Shown here piece after piece: positions 19,601 through 26,023 of a stretch of DNA of 64,000 bases. Source of the DNA: Peptococcaceae bacterium BICA1-7 (GTDB lineage Bacteria > Bacillota > Desulfotomaculia > Desulfotomaculales > Desulfocucumaceae); contig JUEB01000013.1 in the NCBI GenBank assembly GCA_000802095.1, forward strand, positions 1 to 64,000, read 5' to 3'. The position numbers were made by a program, and so were the translations under genes. Under the pieces are notes generated by a model. That model was not told the origin of the DNA, did no database searches, and worked only from the letters and a program-made list of their open reading frames with translations. Position 1 is the stretch's first letter. Each line of letters begins with the position of its first letter.

Positions 19601-20109
19601 CTATCTGATTTGTCAGTGAAATAAATTGGGCTGCCGCTGCTATCCACCGTAACTCCGCCGGGAAAGTATACTTCAGTCGGCACAGAAACGGTATGGTCAT
19701 CGGTATATATAAAGATTATGGGTGGTTCACCGGGGACGTACAGACAGCCGTCAGCATCCACGGTTACGCTGCCGGGAATGCCAAGCGGGCCAAGGTTTAG
19801 GCTATCGATATCACCGGTAGACGCGTCCACCATGCGCACACGACGGGTACCATCTTCGAAAGGATTGCCCTCGTTGAAAATATAAATGTTGCCACCACTG
19901 TCCACTGCAACATCCGTGGGTTTATTCAGCTGAGCGCTGGCGGCCGGACCCCCGTCACCGCCATCCCCGGCGGCTCCATCACCGGCGACCGATGTGATGT
20001 CATTAATGTTGGCATATAGTGTTGGGGGCATACCGGTTATGATCAACGAAAAAATTACCAGGAAAACCAGCATCTGATGAGCAAATTTCTTTGTCTTTAA
20101 TGACAGCAT
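13663..20109 (-). CDS. Giant secreted NHL / fn3 / helical-repeat protein
   Basis: This 2148-residue protein starts with a signal peptide (residues about 10–33, LVFLVIFSLIITGMPPTLYA). Residues 35–330 hold six NHL-type repeats (GVAVDAAGDLYIADTDNNRI), a likely beta-propeller. A chitobiase/hexosaminidase C-terminal-like domain follows (335–415, YYTTDGTEPAVTSPLYQG), then a Gly/Pro linker (PSPPPPPP) and about seven fn3-like domains to near residue 1080 (LKPGTKYEYRARAQNPAGWG). The last 1060 residues are degenerate helical repeats with a core like LKxAGYSxxDIAxxLKxxY, for which no family is recognised. No SLH, LPXTG or transmembrane anchor is seen. The gene sits directly downstream of a two-component system and behind a promoter with paired 11-bp repeats. 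Signalling, adhesion or matrix roles are possible; the function is unknown. Confidence 0.85.
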   Translation of the reverse strand: MLSLKTKKFAHQMLVFLVIFSLIITGMPPTLYANINDITSVAGDGAAGDGGDGGPAASAQLNKPTDVAVDSGGNIYIFNEGNPFEDGTRRVRMVDASTGDIDSLNLGPLGIPGSVTVDADGCLYVPGEPPIIFIYTDDHTVSVPTEVYFPGGVTVDSSGSPIYFTDKSDSVVWKVDKSTGDITRAAGTPGASGYVEDGVLATGTPLNNPRGVAVDAAGDLYIADTDNNRIRKVDAAGIIATVAGDGTDAQLSHPEGVAVDSAGNVYIADTGNYRIRKVDTGGDITTVAGDGTRGSPLNGVPATSSPLNQPTGVAIGGDGNLYISDSGSNKVLMVQLVPDVSPDAPAITPGGGHFASPQTVTVCITANLSAGQAVYYTTDGTEPAVTSPLYQGQFSLTLAAGATTKVQAKVFDSGTGLWSGTAMAAYTVAAPSHGGGGGPSPPPPPPVVPPVVTEPEVNTEPATGITLTQATLNGSISSTGGAPCTKVNFRYRLLGERSWQDTGIQSVSLDNGGQFSARITGLKPNARYEFEARAYNTEGWGEGQINFFTTTSAVLPKVVTRAATGVNIDTATLNGSITDNGGAEIADSGFSWGTFVQLGSNMNKVRVTPGEDGTLSFNINGLKKNTKYYFSSYATNPAGTSYGDLLSFTTPLAPPMTVTTLEATDVGFETATLHGKVEGGGTDVDCGFSISGFTGEVYTAPAADGSFSLAVNGLKPGTTYNFTAFGINGAGKFYSSSGMSFSTLTNAPEVDTRSPAGVSPNSAQLKGFINKNHGFDITDSGFLWGADPQPGNLVVSAPPGDDGRSLSYSLSGLQAGVTYYVQAYAVNSEGTGYGSTESFTTRPATTPVVTTAPAAFDSAGGGAVLKGNIASNGGAPLTEYGFRYGTGQENWTSLVMGQEHTGDFTSGGIYSLTNLSPGATYYVQAYAVNQVGPGYGGSVSLAMPNLPVLTGSSDNSAVESTSATLTGNITDTGGPGVTCAARQFQYRLAGSKDWVDAGSQQGSFGPGTFTLKLNGLKPGTKYEYRARAQNPAGWGDSEAVPFATSFGLTDKEAALNMKAAGFDAVKIANELQVGYGDTAAAALEALKYAGFGAGDIASALKNSSYRCSLQTVVGLLKAAGFDVVAVAGVLQQVFPQEVKWSGHLDLGVAQCLKNTGYSIDDVIKAMRAVFNYQLADCADKLQGSGPWFSQDTVYGGIARAYGANELANYLWSKKDKWARIDSTLGNIARIMRDDAGLDALQAAGILKSVYPSLDMKLLAQVFRNVGYSPGDAGAVVMQLFAADLQAVFQTLISVGYDSNLAGLMDWLVNSMHCSPQQMALMLTNWNNSWDRITWVFTTYYHMDAVEVAKTLYGAGWTENSSGRYRLKDLVELMSRYLGKSSTGDIIGVLKELGLSPLAVADIAYSKGGQTWLSDYRQQGYTATDAAAWYNYKEPYTSGLAGAGWTRQSYSQYRAGMTILGLARGGYSLNDIALGIKIAYALDQNTTLDLLKKTSGGTAIGWSDSDIVAAVSLAYGVDPIPAVIRTMKSAGAPVTQVACSLKQNFGVNDPLKLATYLDQAGYGQNDVLSGLLDAFYQRTPSAEAFMMLAQILQSLYQQKQGDIAAMLQAAGVTTPAGAIQALNQAGYNLRSIAQVLKDLYNVTAPVATDLLLNSGCYKQSDVGFAVQLVFGGDHITVYLQYLKSQGNDATACYERLTDMMGAKDPSRAFSYLKEVYSEGEALEAVLFYAREDVLLVLKNAYGLSDPVALGGLLKQMPQVRDYYGLHDIVSQLRKVFPGTGSAAVAKSLLASGITVYEGNGVFTWLRSSEENGQKDDDLAAILGSAHPGDLNLKSVHTAEILRYKGYSLEETASWLKKDDYALVDMIDALNNQWTEQGLAPVINALKKLGYSIDDLAGGLVAFVGLHGNGHFIFRCAHAYSYLISAGYSLADTAGAFLKLGVGVTDMVSIMGDYSIGRSIEEHNPRLRLSATDIATALYTAGKNRPELSLSLVDIARGLNAHAIDPYNMFTRKAVLEAMKTVGGKYLQDVNGIESYRNPFTGTLYDPGLTDGTALCTLRLGGLSVGDAVVTLNEDGYGWADALGVLLVAGYSSGDSVSALWNNGYRNAIGADIIGLMSNAGKMAVDPGVFSAIKAVGQLAYTGFKIGTAE

Positions 20110-20175
20110 TTACATTACACCCCATTTAATACATAAATATACATATTGTGTTCATGGAAACAGTGTGCTTTTTTT

Positions 20176-20209
20176 ATTCTACAAAATTCCACTTAACCAC
20201 CACTTAACC
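20176..20209 (-). promoter_or_regulatory. Promoter with 11-bp direct repeats (SARP-type box)
   Basis: On the minus strand GGTTAAGTGG occurs twice (20200–20209 and 20189–20198), repeated every 11 bp, and the inner copy ends 7 bases before TAGAAT (20176–20181), a likely -10. There is no good -35 hexamer. This matches the known geometry of SARP/BTAD regulators, which bind direct repeats at 11-bp intervals just upstream of the -10. The adjacent regulator (20313–21401) belongs to that class, so it probably activates the giant surface protein gene from here (inference). Confidence 0.6.
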
Positions 20210-20233
20210 GGATTTCAGGGCAAAGACAAACAA

Positions 20234-20254
20234 AACCCTTGTTGTTCAAGGGTT
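20234..20254 (-). terminator. Terminator after the SARP-type regulator gene
   Basis: AACCCTTG / CAAGGGTT, an 8-bp stem with a 5-base loop, is followed on the minus strand by TTTTGTTTG. It separates the regulator gene from the giant protein gene. Confidence 0.75.
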
Positions 20255-20312
20255 AGAAGTGTACTGTCAATTAATTGGAAGCAAATTGCATTTAAAATTT
20301 TATTAGAATAAC

Positions 20313-21401
20313 TCACCTCATCAGTTTTTTAAAGTAATCGTCCGGCTCCTGCTTCAGCTTTTTCCTCAATCCACTCCTGTATACATCATAATATCTACTG
20401 GCCGACAGGCGGTCATTGGCTAAAAGCAGGGCTTCAATCAGCCTGTAATTCAGCTCCCTGTGCAGGGGTTCATGCATCAGTCCGGCCTTCATCCACTCCA
20501 CAGTTTTATTGTGCCTGCCGGCGGCATTATAATATCCTGATAATTCCAGCAGCAGGCCGATGTATTGATCTTTGAGCATCTGACGGCTTCTCTCGGCCCA
20601 CGGGTATTCCTTGCCGGAAAGGTAGCTTCCGGTGTAGAGCGCTGCGGCCTCTTCATATTTTAGCAGATTATCGGGGCCTGAGGGTCCGGCCCCCGCCGCC
20701 AGGGTATGAAATTTCCAATAATCGCAGCTAATATTTCCGGAGTCGATTCTATAGCTTCCCCTGTCATGCTCTATGGGGATTTGAACTCCGTGCAGCAGCA
20801 AAGCTTTTTTTACATAGTGCAGAGTTGTATTGAAGTGTATCAGCGCCCTGTCGCCTTCATATTCCTCCCACAGGCAGTCAATTATTTCGCTTCTGCCAGC
20901 AAAGCCGCCCCTCCTGTCAATTAAAAAAGCCAAAAGCTCCTCGGCTTTTTCGGTGCGGAATCTTACTTCCCCGCATAATGTTGTCACCCTGAATTTGCCG
21001 AAGCAGCGTACCGTCAGCCCGTCATTATTCATTCCTATATTTTTTTCTTCAACAATCCTGTCCAGGGTTTCTTTCAGCCTGTCGTCCGACACCGGCTTCA
21101 AAAGATAATCCAGGGCGTTCAGGCGGAAGGCTTCAACCGCGTACTGGTGGTAAGCCGTCACAAAAACAACGGCAATCTTCCCCTGGAGATTGATGATCCG
21201 GTTGGACAGTTCGATGCCGTCCATATCCGGCATCTCAATATCCAGAAAGCAGGCGTCTATTCTGTTTGCCTTCAGAAACTCCAGCGCTTTCAGCGGCTCG
21301 GTGAATTTTCCCTTTATCTCCACCATGCCGCTATCCTGCAGCATTTTCGAAAGCTTTTCAACCGACGGCTGTTCATCATCCACAATTATTGCCCTGATCA
21401 T
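20313..21401 (-). CDS. Response regulator with SARP/BTAD output domain
   Basis: This 362-residue protein has a receiver domain at residues 1–120, with the acidic pair in IIVDDEQP, the phosphorylation site in CFLDIEMPDMDG (near D54), the Thr in VFVTAYH and the Lys in DYLLKPV. Residues 145–225 form an OmpR-like winged helix (GKFRVTTLCGEVRFRTEKAE), and 235–360 is a bacterial transcriptional activator (BTAD) helical domain (AAALYTGSYLSGKEYPWAE). This is the AfsR/SARP arrangement, here fused to a receiver. It starts directly at the end of the hybrid kinase gene and is surely its partner. Predicted targets include the downstream giant protein gene, whose promoter has 11-bp direct repeats. A terminator follows. 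Confidence 0.92.
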   Translation of the reverse strand: MIRAIIVDDEQPSVEKLSKMLQDSGMVEIKGKFTEPLKALEFLKANRIDACFLDIEMPDMDGIELSNRIINLQGKIAVVFVTAYHQYAVEAFRLNALDYLLKPVSDDRLKETLDRIVEEKNIGMNNDGLTVRCFGKFRVTTLCGEVRFRTEKAEELLAFLIDRRGGFAGRSEIIDCLWEEYEGDRALIHFNTTLHYVKKALLLHGVQIPIEHDRGSYRIDSGNISCDYWKFHTLAAGAGPSGPDNLLKYEEAAALYTGSYLSGKEYPWAERSRQMLKDQYIGLLLELSGYYNAAGRHNKTVEWMKAGLMHEPLHRELNYRLIEALLLANDRLSASRYYDVYRSGLRKKLKQEPDDYFKKLMR

Positions 21402-24400
21402 TTAAAACCCCTCCGGCGGCAATATAAACGTTACCCTGGTGCCCTCTCCGGGCTTGCTTTCTATGGTAAGGCCTTTCCCCAAAAGTTTCTTTAGCCTTCT
21501 GTCTATGTTTCGCAGTCCCACACCCTGGCCTGTATCAGGGGAAAGAATTGTCTCCAGCCTGTCCGGCGGGATTCCGGCACCATCATCCGACACTGATACC
21601 ATTACGCCTTCCCCTGTTTTTTTAACCCATATTACAACTGTGCCGCCACCCCCTTTTTTTCTTAAGCCATGGCGAATGGCATTTTCAACCAGGGGCTGTA
21701 TTGTCAGAGAGGGTACTGCGGCCTTTATGGTGGAATCAATATTGAACTCCACCTTCAGCCTACTGCCGAAACGGGCCTTTTCAATCTCCACATAGGAGTT
21801 CACCAGGCTGATCTCCCTTTCAACCGGCACATACATCTCAAGGTTTTCAGAATCAAAGCTATGCCGAAGGTAATTGGAAAAATCGTCAATAAGCATCCGG
21901 GCACGCCCGGGGTCGGCATCACAGAAGAAGGAGATGGTGTTCAGAGTGTTGTACAGGAAGTGGGGTTTTATCTGCGCCTGCATAAAGGCCACTTCCGCAG
22001 CCAGGGACCTATCCACCGATATCTTAAGATTTACCAGGGTCCTGACCCTGGCCAGCAGTTCCTCCGGCTCAAAAGGCTTGGAAAGGTAATCGCTGGCTCC
22101 TGCCTCAAAGCCCATGACAATATCCCCGGTAGTGGCCTTGGCTGTCAGCATCAGCACCGGCAGGTCGAAACTTGTTTTATGCTCCCTGATCCTCCGGCAT
22201 ACCTCATAGCCGGACATTTCCGGCATCATCACGTCCAGCACCACCAGCGAACAGTCCTGCTGCCTTGCCGTTACTTCCAGGGCGGCCTTGCCGCTGTTTA
22301 CTGCAGTAACGGCATATCCCCCTATTTTTAGTATGGCTGCGGAGGAGTGCAGGCTGACGGCATCATCGTCCACCAAAAGGACATGGGCGCCGTCTCCTTC
22401 TTTCTTTATTGCCGCAGGCTGTTCCCCGGCAGCCGATGCGTCCAATTCCAGCATCGGCACGGCAGGATCCTTTTCTTCAGGCAGTGCCGAGGCTGCCGGC
22501 AGCGTGAAATAAAAAGCCGACCCGGCGCCAAATTGGGTTTGGACCCGTATGCCGCCTCCCTGTAATTCCACCAGCTGCTTTGTGATGGAAAGCCCCAGCC
22601 CCGTGCCCCCGTGCCTGCGCGTAAGAGAAGTGTCCACCTGCTCGAAGGATTTAAATATGTCTTCCAGCCTGTCCTCCGGAATGCCCTCACCGGTGTCGCT
22701 TACACAAATCTCCAGCATGTTTCCGACTTTCCTGGCCGAAACCTTCACCTGGCCCCTGGCAGTAAATTTTACCGCGTTGCCTAACAGGTTGTACAATATC
22801 TGCACCACCCTGTTTTCATCCGCCATAACAGGAGGAAGCCCCGCCGGAATGTCGGAAATAACGTCGTATTCCTTTGATCTGCTCAGTTGCTTAAATACAT
22901 TTACAACGGTCTGAATCAGGCCATCCAGCCGTACCGGCCTTATGTTGAGACTGATATCCCCGTGTTTCAGCTTTGAATAATCCAGTATGTCATTCACCAG
23001 GTTGGCGAGCCTCCGGCTGGTGCCTGCTATGATGGACAGACTCTGCCTTTGAGTGCCGTTTAACTGGTTCCCGCTTCCCCTCAGCAGGGCCTCGGCGATC
23101 CCGAGAATGCCGCTTAAAGGGGTACGCAGCTCATGGGATGTGTTGGCCAGAAATTCATCTTTTACTTTATCCAGCTTCAAAAGCTTCTGGGACAGCGCGC
23201 TGACATTGCTAAAGGCCTCCGAAAACCTTCGCGCCAGGACAAAGGACTGCATAAACAGCAGGAGAAATAGGCCAATGGGCACAAGTTCACCAAAATCACT
23301 GAGGACAATATTATTCTGGTACAATACGTCATGCACCCCGCCCGCTATGACCGGCAGTGTTCCCAGCAGCACCAGAAGGGAGTCTTTCCTCCCTTTTACA
23401 AAGGCAGCACTTACACAGACTATCGCATAAAGGCCTATTAATACCGCTGTCACTTCAATGATGTAGGAAAGTCTTGTAAAAAAGGAAACCGGTGTTGTTA
23501 AAAACACCAGCGTCATTGCCGCCGCATAGGCAGAAAATGCTTTTAGAATTTTTTTGGAGGTTTCTTCAGGAAACATCTCTCCAATCAGAAGGGCGGCAAA
23601 AACAGAAAACCAGCACAGGGTAGAATAGTCTATGGCCACTACTGCATTAAAGCTTATAAACGGAATCAGGCTTTTGATCAGATAATCCCCGTATACCAAC
23701 GTCCGGAATACAAAAACAACGCACATCAATACCAAAAACAGGCTGCTTCTGTCCTCCCGCCGCAGCAGGAAAATACTCAGGTAATAGAGCGCCATCACGG
23801 ACAGCGCCCCGGATAAGAGCAAATCCTTGTAGAGAATAACCCTGTCCATTTTACGGATCTGCTCCGGAGTGCCCATATTGACTGCGTACCACATTCCTCC
23901 CCTGGCATAAGTAAAATTGGCCACATGGATAATCAGCTCAAAGCTGGTACCGGCCGGAGTAAACTCCACCACCCTTGGCCTGTATTCGGGCCAATACCGC
24001 TCCCTGCTTGGGACGGCCTTGCCATTGGAGGAAATAAGAAGGTCGTCGATATATAGTTCATAAGCTGTTGAAAAAGTCGGTATCCTTAGTGACAGCGGCA
24101 TTCCTTCGGGGGCGTTGACCACTTTGAGCCGGTATGTGGCATGGCCGGAGCCGGGAAGATTTTTCCCCTGAAGACTGTAAGCGTTCCAAACCCCGGGCAC
24201 ATCGGCAATAACATCGGGTTTCCGGCTGCCGTTTACAATTTCCCGGTAAGTCAGAAAACTGTCCCAGTAAAAATACCATTGTCCGCTCAAGCTCAGAGGA
24301 CCATCCCGCTGTATACTCCATCCCTGCAGATCCAGCGTGCCCTTCACCGGACTTATCCGGCTGCTCTGCTTTGGAAGCAAAAATATGCAAATAATGACAG

Positions 24401-24467
24401 CCGCTATAACAAACACACCGGATAGCAGCAGCAGCAAACGTTTTCTTGCTGTTGTTTCCTTCATCAT
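21402..24467 (-). CDS. 7TMR-DISM hybrid sensor kinase with two kinase cores
   Basis: This 1021-residue protein has a first membrane segment at about 10–32 and an extracytoplasmic 7TMR-DISM-type sensor region (about 40–200, WSIQRDGPLSLSGQWYFYWD). Seven membrane helices follow to about 410. A HisKA domain near 445 (SHELRTPLSG) and an HATPase with DTGEGIPEDRLEDIFKSFEQ come next. A receiver lies at about 700–815 (LVVLDVMMPEMSG). A second kinase of the LytS/YehU type follows, with phospho-acceptor His in IKPHFLYNTLNT and a second ATPase (DDGAGIPPDRLETIL, GVGLRNIDRRLKKLLGKG). Two different kinase cores in one chain imply two inputs or a phosphorelay. The stop meets the start of the SARP-type regulator gene. 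The N-terminal domain of this family often senses carbohydrates, but the ligand here is unknown. Confidence 0.9.
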   Translation of the reverse strand: MMKETTARKRLLLLLSGVFVIAAVIICIFLLPKQSSRISPVKGTLDLQGWSIQRDGPLSLSGQWYFYWDSFLTYREIVNGSRKPDVIADVPGVWNAYSLQGKNLPGSGHATYRLKVVNAPEGMPLSLRIPTFSTAYELYIDDLLISSNGKAVPSRERYWPEYRPRVVEFTPAGTSFELIIHVANFTYARGGMWYAVNMGTPEQIRKMDRVILYKDLLLSGALSVMALYYLSIFLLRREDRSSLFLVLMCVVFVFRTLVYGDYLIKSLIPFISFNAVVAIDYSTLCWFSVFAALLIGEMFPEETSKKILKAFSAYAAAMTLVFLTTPVSFFTRLSYIIEVTAVLIGLYAIVCVSAAFVKGRKDSLLVLLGTLPVIAGGVHDVLYQNNIVLSDFGELVPIGLFLLLFMQSFVLARRFSEAFSNVSALSQKLLKLDKVKDEFLANTSHELRTPLSGILGIAEALLRGSGNQLNGTQRQSLSIIAGTSRRLANLVNDILDYSKLKHGDISLNIRPVRLDGLIQTVVNVFKQLSRSKEYDVISDIPAGLPPVMADENRVVQILYNLLGNAVKFTARGQVKVSARKVGNMLEICVSDTGEGIPEDRLEDIFKSFEQVDTSLTRRHGGTGLGLSITKQLVELQGGGIRVQTQFGAGSAFYFTLPAASALPEEKDPAVPMLELDASAAGEQPAAIKKEGDGAHVLLVDDDAVSLHSSAAILKIGGYAVTAVNSGKAALEVTARQQDCSLVVLDVMMPEMSGYEVCRRIREHKTSFDLPVLMLTAKATTGDIVMGFEAGASDYLSKPFEPEELLARVRTLVNLKISVDRSLAAEVAFMQAQIKPHFLYNTLNTISFFCDADPGRARMLIDDFSNYLRHSFDSENLEMYVPVEREISLVNSYVEIEKARFGSRLKVEFNIDSTIKAAVPSLTIQPLVENAIRHGLRKKGGGGTVVIWVKKTGEGVMVSVSDDGAGIPPDRLETILSPDTGQGVGLRNIDRRLKKLLGKGLTIESKPGEGTRVTFILPPEGF

Positions 24468-24632
24468 GTTTTATCTCTTCTCTCAATATGCTTTCAGCAG
24501 GCAATGCCATTAATAATCTTTTACATATTTCCACTAAATGTACTTTTTACCTCCAAAGTTATTTTGATATTAGACCGATATATTATTACCAATACAAATA
24601 TTAAAAAGCCCGGTAGTTTAGGTTTGCAACCC

Positions 24633-24707
24633 CTTGGAATGGACTCACTGTTCAGAGGCAAACTTGAAAAAAATTTTCCGGGTTCGCGGGTGGAGTATCT
24701 GGTGTAA
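24633..24707 (+). pseudogene. splB: Second spore photoproduct lyase 3'-end remnant
   Basis: The frame reads LGMDSLFRGKLEKNFPGSRV, then EYLV and TAA at 24705–24707, matching the end of the splB remnant at 4925–4996. By eye about 9 of 69 bases differ, so this is an older or paralogous copy, not a fresh duplication. Nothing else of the gene remains here. Confidence 0.75.
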
Positions 24708-24754
24708 GTTTTTTAGCCCATTTTATTATTATGGCAGGCTATCTACAACAGCAA

Positions 24755-24779
24755 GAGGGAGGAAACCTATTCCTCCCTC
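24755..24779. terminator. Hairpin between second splB and SLH relics
   Basis: GAGGGAGGAA / TTCCTCCCTC, a 10-bp stem with a 5-base loop, is followed on the plus strand by TCCTGTTTTT. It is the counterpart of the hairpin at 5060–5087. Confidence 0.65.
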
Positions 24780-24803
24780 TCCTGTTTTTAAATAGGCAAC
24801 TAC

Positions 24804-24905
24804 CTATTTTTTAAGCGCATTTACTATCACCGTAACAGCTTCTGCCCTGGTGGCATTACCCCCGGGCCTGAAGCTGCTGTCCGGGTATCCCTTAATAATC
24901 CCGGG
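24804..24905 (-). pseudogene. SLH-domain gene 3'-end remnant
   Basis: The minus frame reads GIIKGYPDSSFRPGGNATRA, then EAVTVIVNALKK and a stop. It is the last SLH motif only, parallel to the end of the larger SLH remnant at 5111. Similarity stops near 24905, just before the end of the xdhC gene. Confidence 0.75.
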
Positions 24906-24943
24906 TTTTCTATTTTCCTTCCTAGTTACGTCCGAAAAGATTA

Positions 24944-25996
24944 TCACCCTGTCACATTAACATGCTCCCCCCGGACCTTTATTAATTCAGCCACTATACT
25001 GACGGCAATTTCCTCTGGTGTTTCAGCCTCTATATCCAGCCCAATGGGTGAATAAACTCGTTTAATATCTGCTTCTGTAAACCCCTCTTCACGCAAGCTT
25101 CTGTAAATGGCATCACGTTTTCTCCGGCTGCCAATCATCCCAATATAGCATGCGTTAGTTTTAAGGGATCTGGCCAGTACAGTTTTATCGTGGACGTGCC
25201 CCCTGGTTACAATAACCAGGTAGCTTTCCCGGTCAATATCCAGGCCCTCAAAGGAGTAATCAAAGTTTTCCAGGACCTTTACCTCATCCGCGGCAGGAAA
25301 GCGGTCACGGTTGGCAAACTCCTTTCTGTCATCCAGGACTATTGTTCTGAAATCGACCATGGTGGTAAGCAGGGCCAGTTTTTGTGCTACATGTCCGGCG
25401 CCGAAAATATATACAGTTTCATTGGTGCTGACAGGCTCCACCAAAAAGCGCCGGCCTTCTATTGTTAAAACCTTTGGATACCTGCCCCCGGCCAGGCCTG
25501 TGAATTCTTCCAGCCATCCCTCCGGCCCTTTAAATTCTCCGGCAACCGAGCCATCCAGCCCTACCAGAAAGGGCCGGGAACAATCGTTCCGTGAACCGGA
25601 CACGGGAGTTACCAGTACAGCCCTTTTCCTTTTCTCTATAGAGTCGACAACATACTGATATACATTGATCAGCCGTATATTGGAGGCATCCATATATTCC
25701 ACCAGCACCTCAAGCCTTCCTCCGCAGATCATGTCCATCTGTCCCGCCTCTTTGCCTGTCAAGTTGAACTCCCTGGTCCGGGAGCCTCTGGACTGGAAAA
25801 CTTCGACAGCCAGTTTCTGGATACTGGCTTCCACCAGCCCGCCGCCGATGGTGCCAATTATAGAATTGTCCTCCAGGATGATCATCTTGGCGCCGGCAGT
25901 TCGAGGGACTGATCCCGATTGAGTCAGGATGGTGGCCTGCACAAAGCTCTCTCCCCGTTTAAGAAGCTGTAACATTGCCTGGTACAATTTTTTCAC
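24944..25996 (-). CDS. xdhC: XdhC/CoxI-family protein (molybdenum enzyme maturation)
   Basis: This 350-residue protein has an N-terminal XdhC_CoxI domain with the family signature (ILTQSGSVPRTAGAKMIILE, then IGTIGGGLVE; DMICGGRLEVLVE). The C-terminal XdhC_C Rossmann domain starts near residue 190 (VYIFGAGHVAQKLALL) and continues with IGMIGSRRKRDAIY and SPIGLDIEAETPEEIAVSIV. These proteins bind molybdenum cofactor and help insert it, in sulfurated form, into xanthine dehydrogenase-type hydroxylases. No molybdenum hydroxylase subunit genes are in the window, so it is an orphan here and its client must be elsewhere. It is 27 bp downstream of the glucosaminidase-like gene on the same strand. Confidence 0.9.
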   Translation of the reverse strand: MKKLYQAMLQLLKRGESFVQATILTQSGSVPRTAGAKMIILEDNSIIGTIGGGLVEASIQKLAVEVFQSRGSRTREFNLTGKEAGQMDMICGGRLEVLVEYMDASNIRLINVYQYVVDSIEKRKRAVLVTPVSGSRNDCSRPFLVGLDGSVAGEFKGPEGWLEEFTGLAGGRYPKVLTIEGRRFLVEPVSTNETVYIFGAGHVAQKLALLTTMVDFRTIVLDDRKEFANRDRFPAADEVKVLENFDYSFEGLDIDRESYLVIVTRGHVHDKTVLARSLKTNACYIGMIGSRRKRDAIYRSLREEGFTEADIKRVYSPIGLDIEAETPEEIAVSIVAELIKVRGEHVNVTG

Positions 25997-26023
25997 TCTA
26001 TTCCCCCCTGCGCCTTAAATAAT

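Noticed and set aside
24504-24707. A 67-codon plus-strand gene
   Set aside because: Only its last 24 codons are meaningful and they are the end of a splB relic; the earlier part is AT-rich noise.
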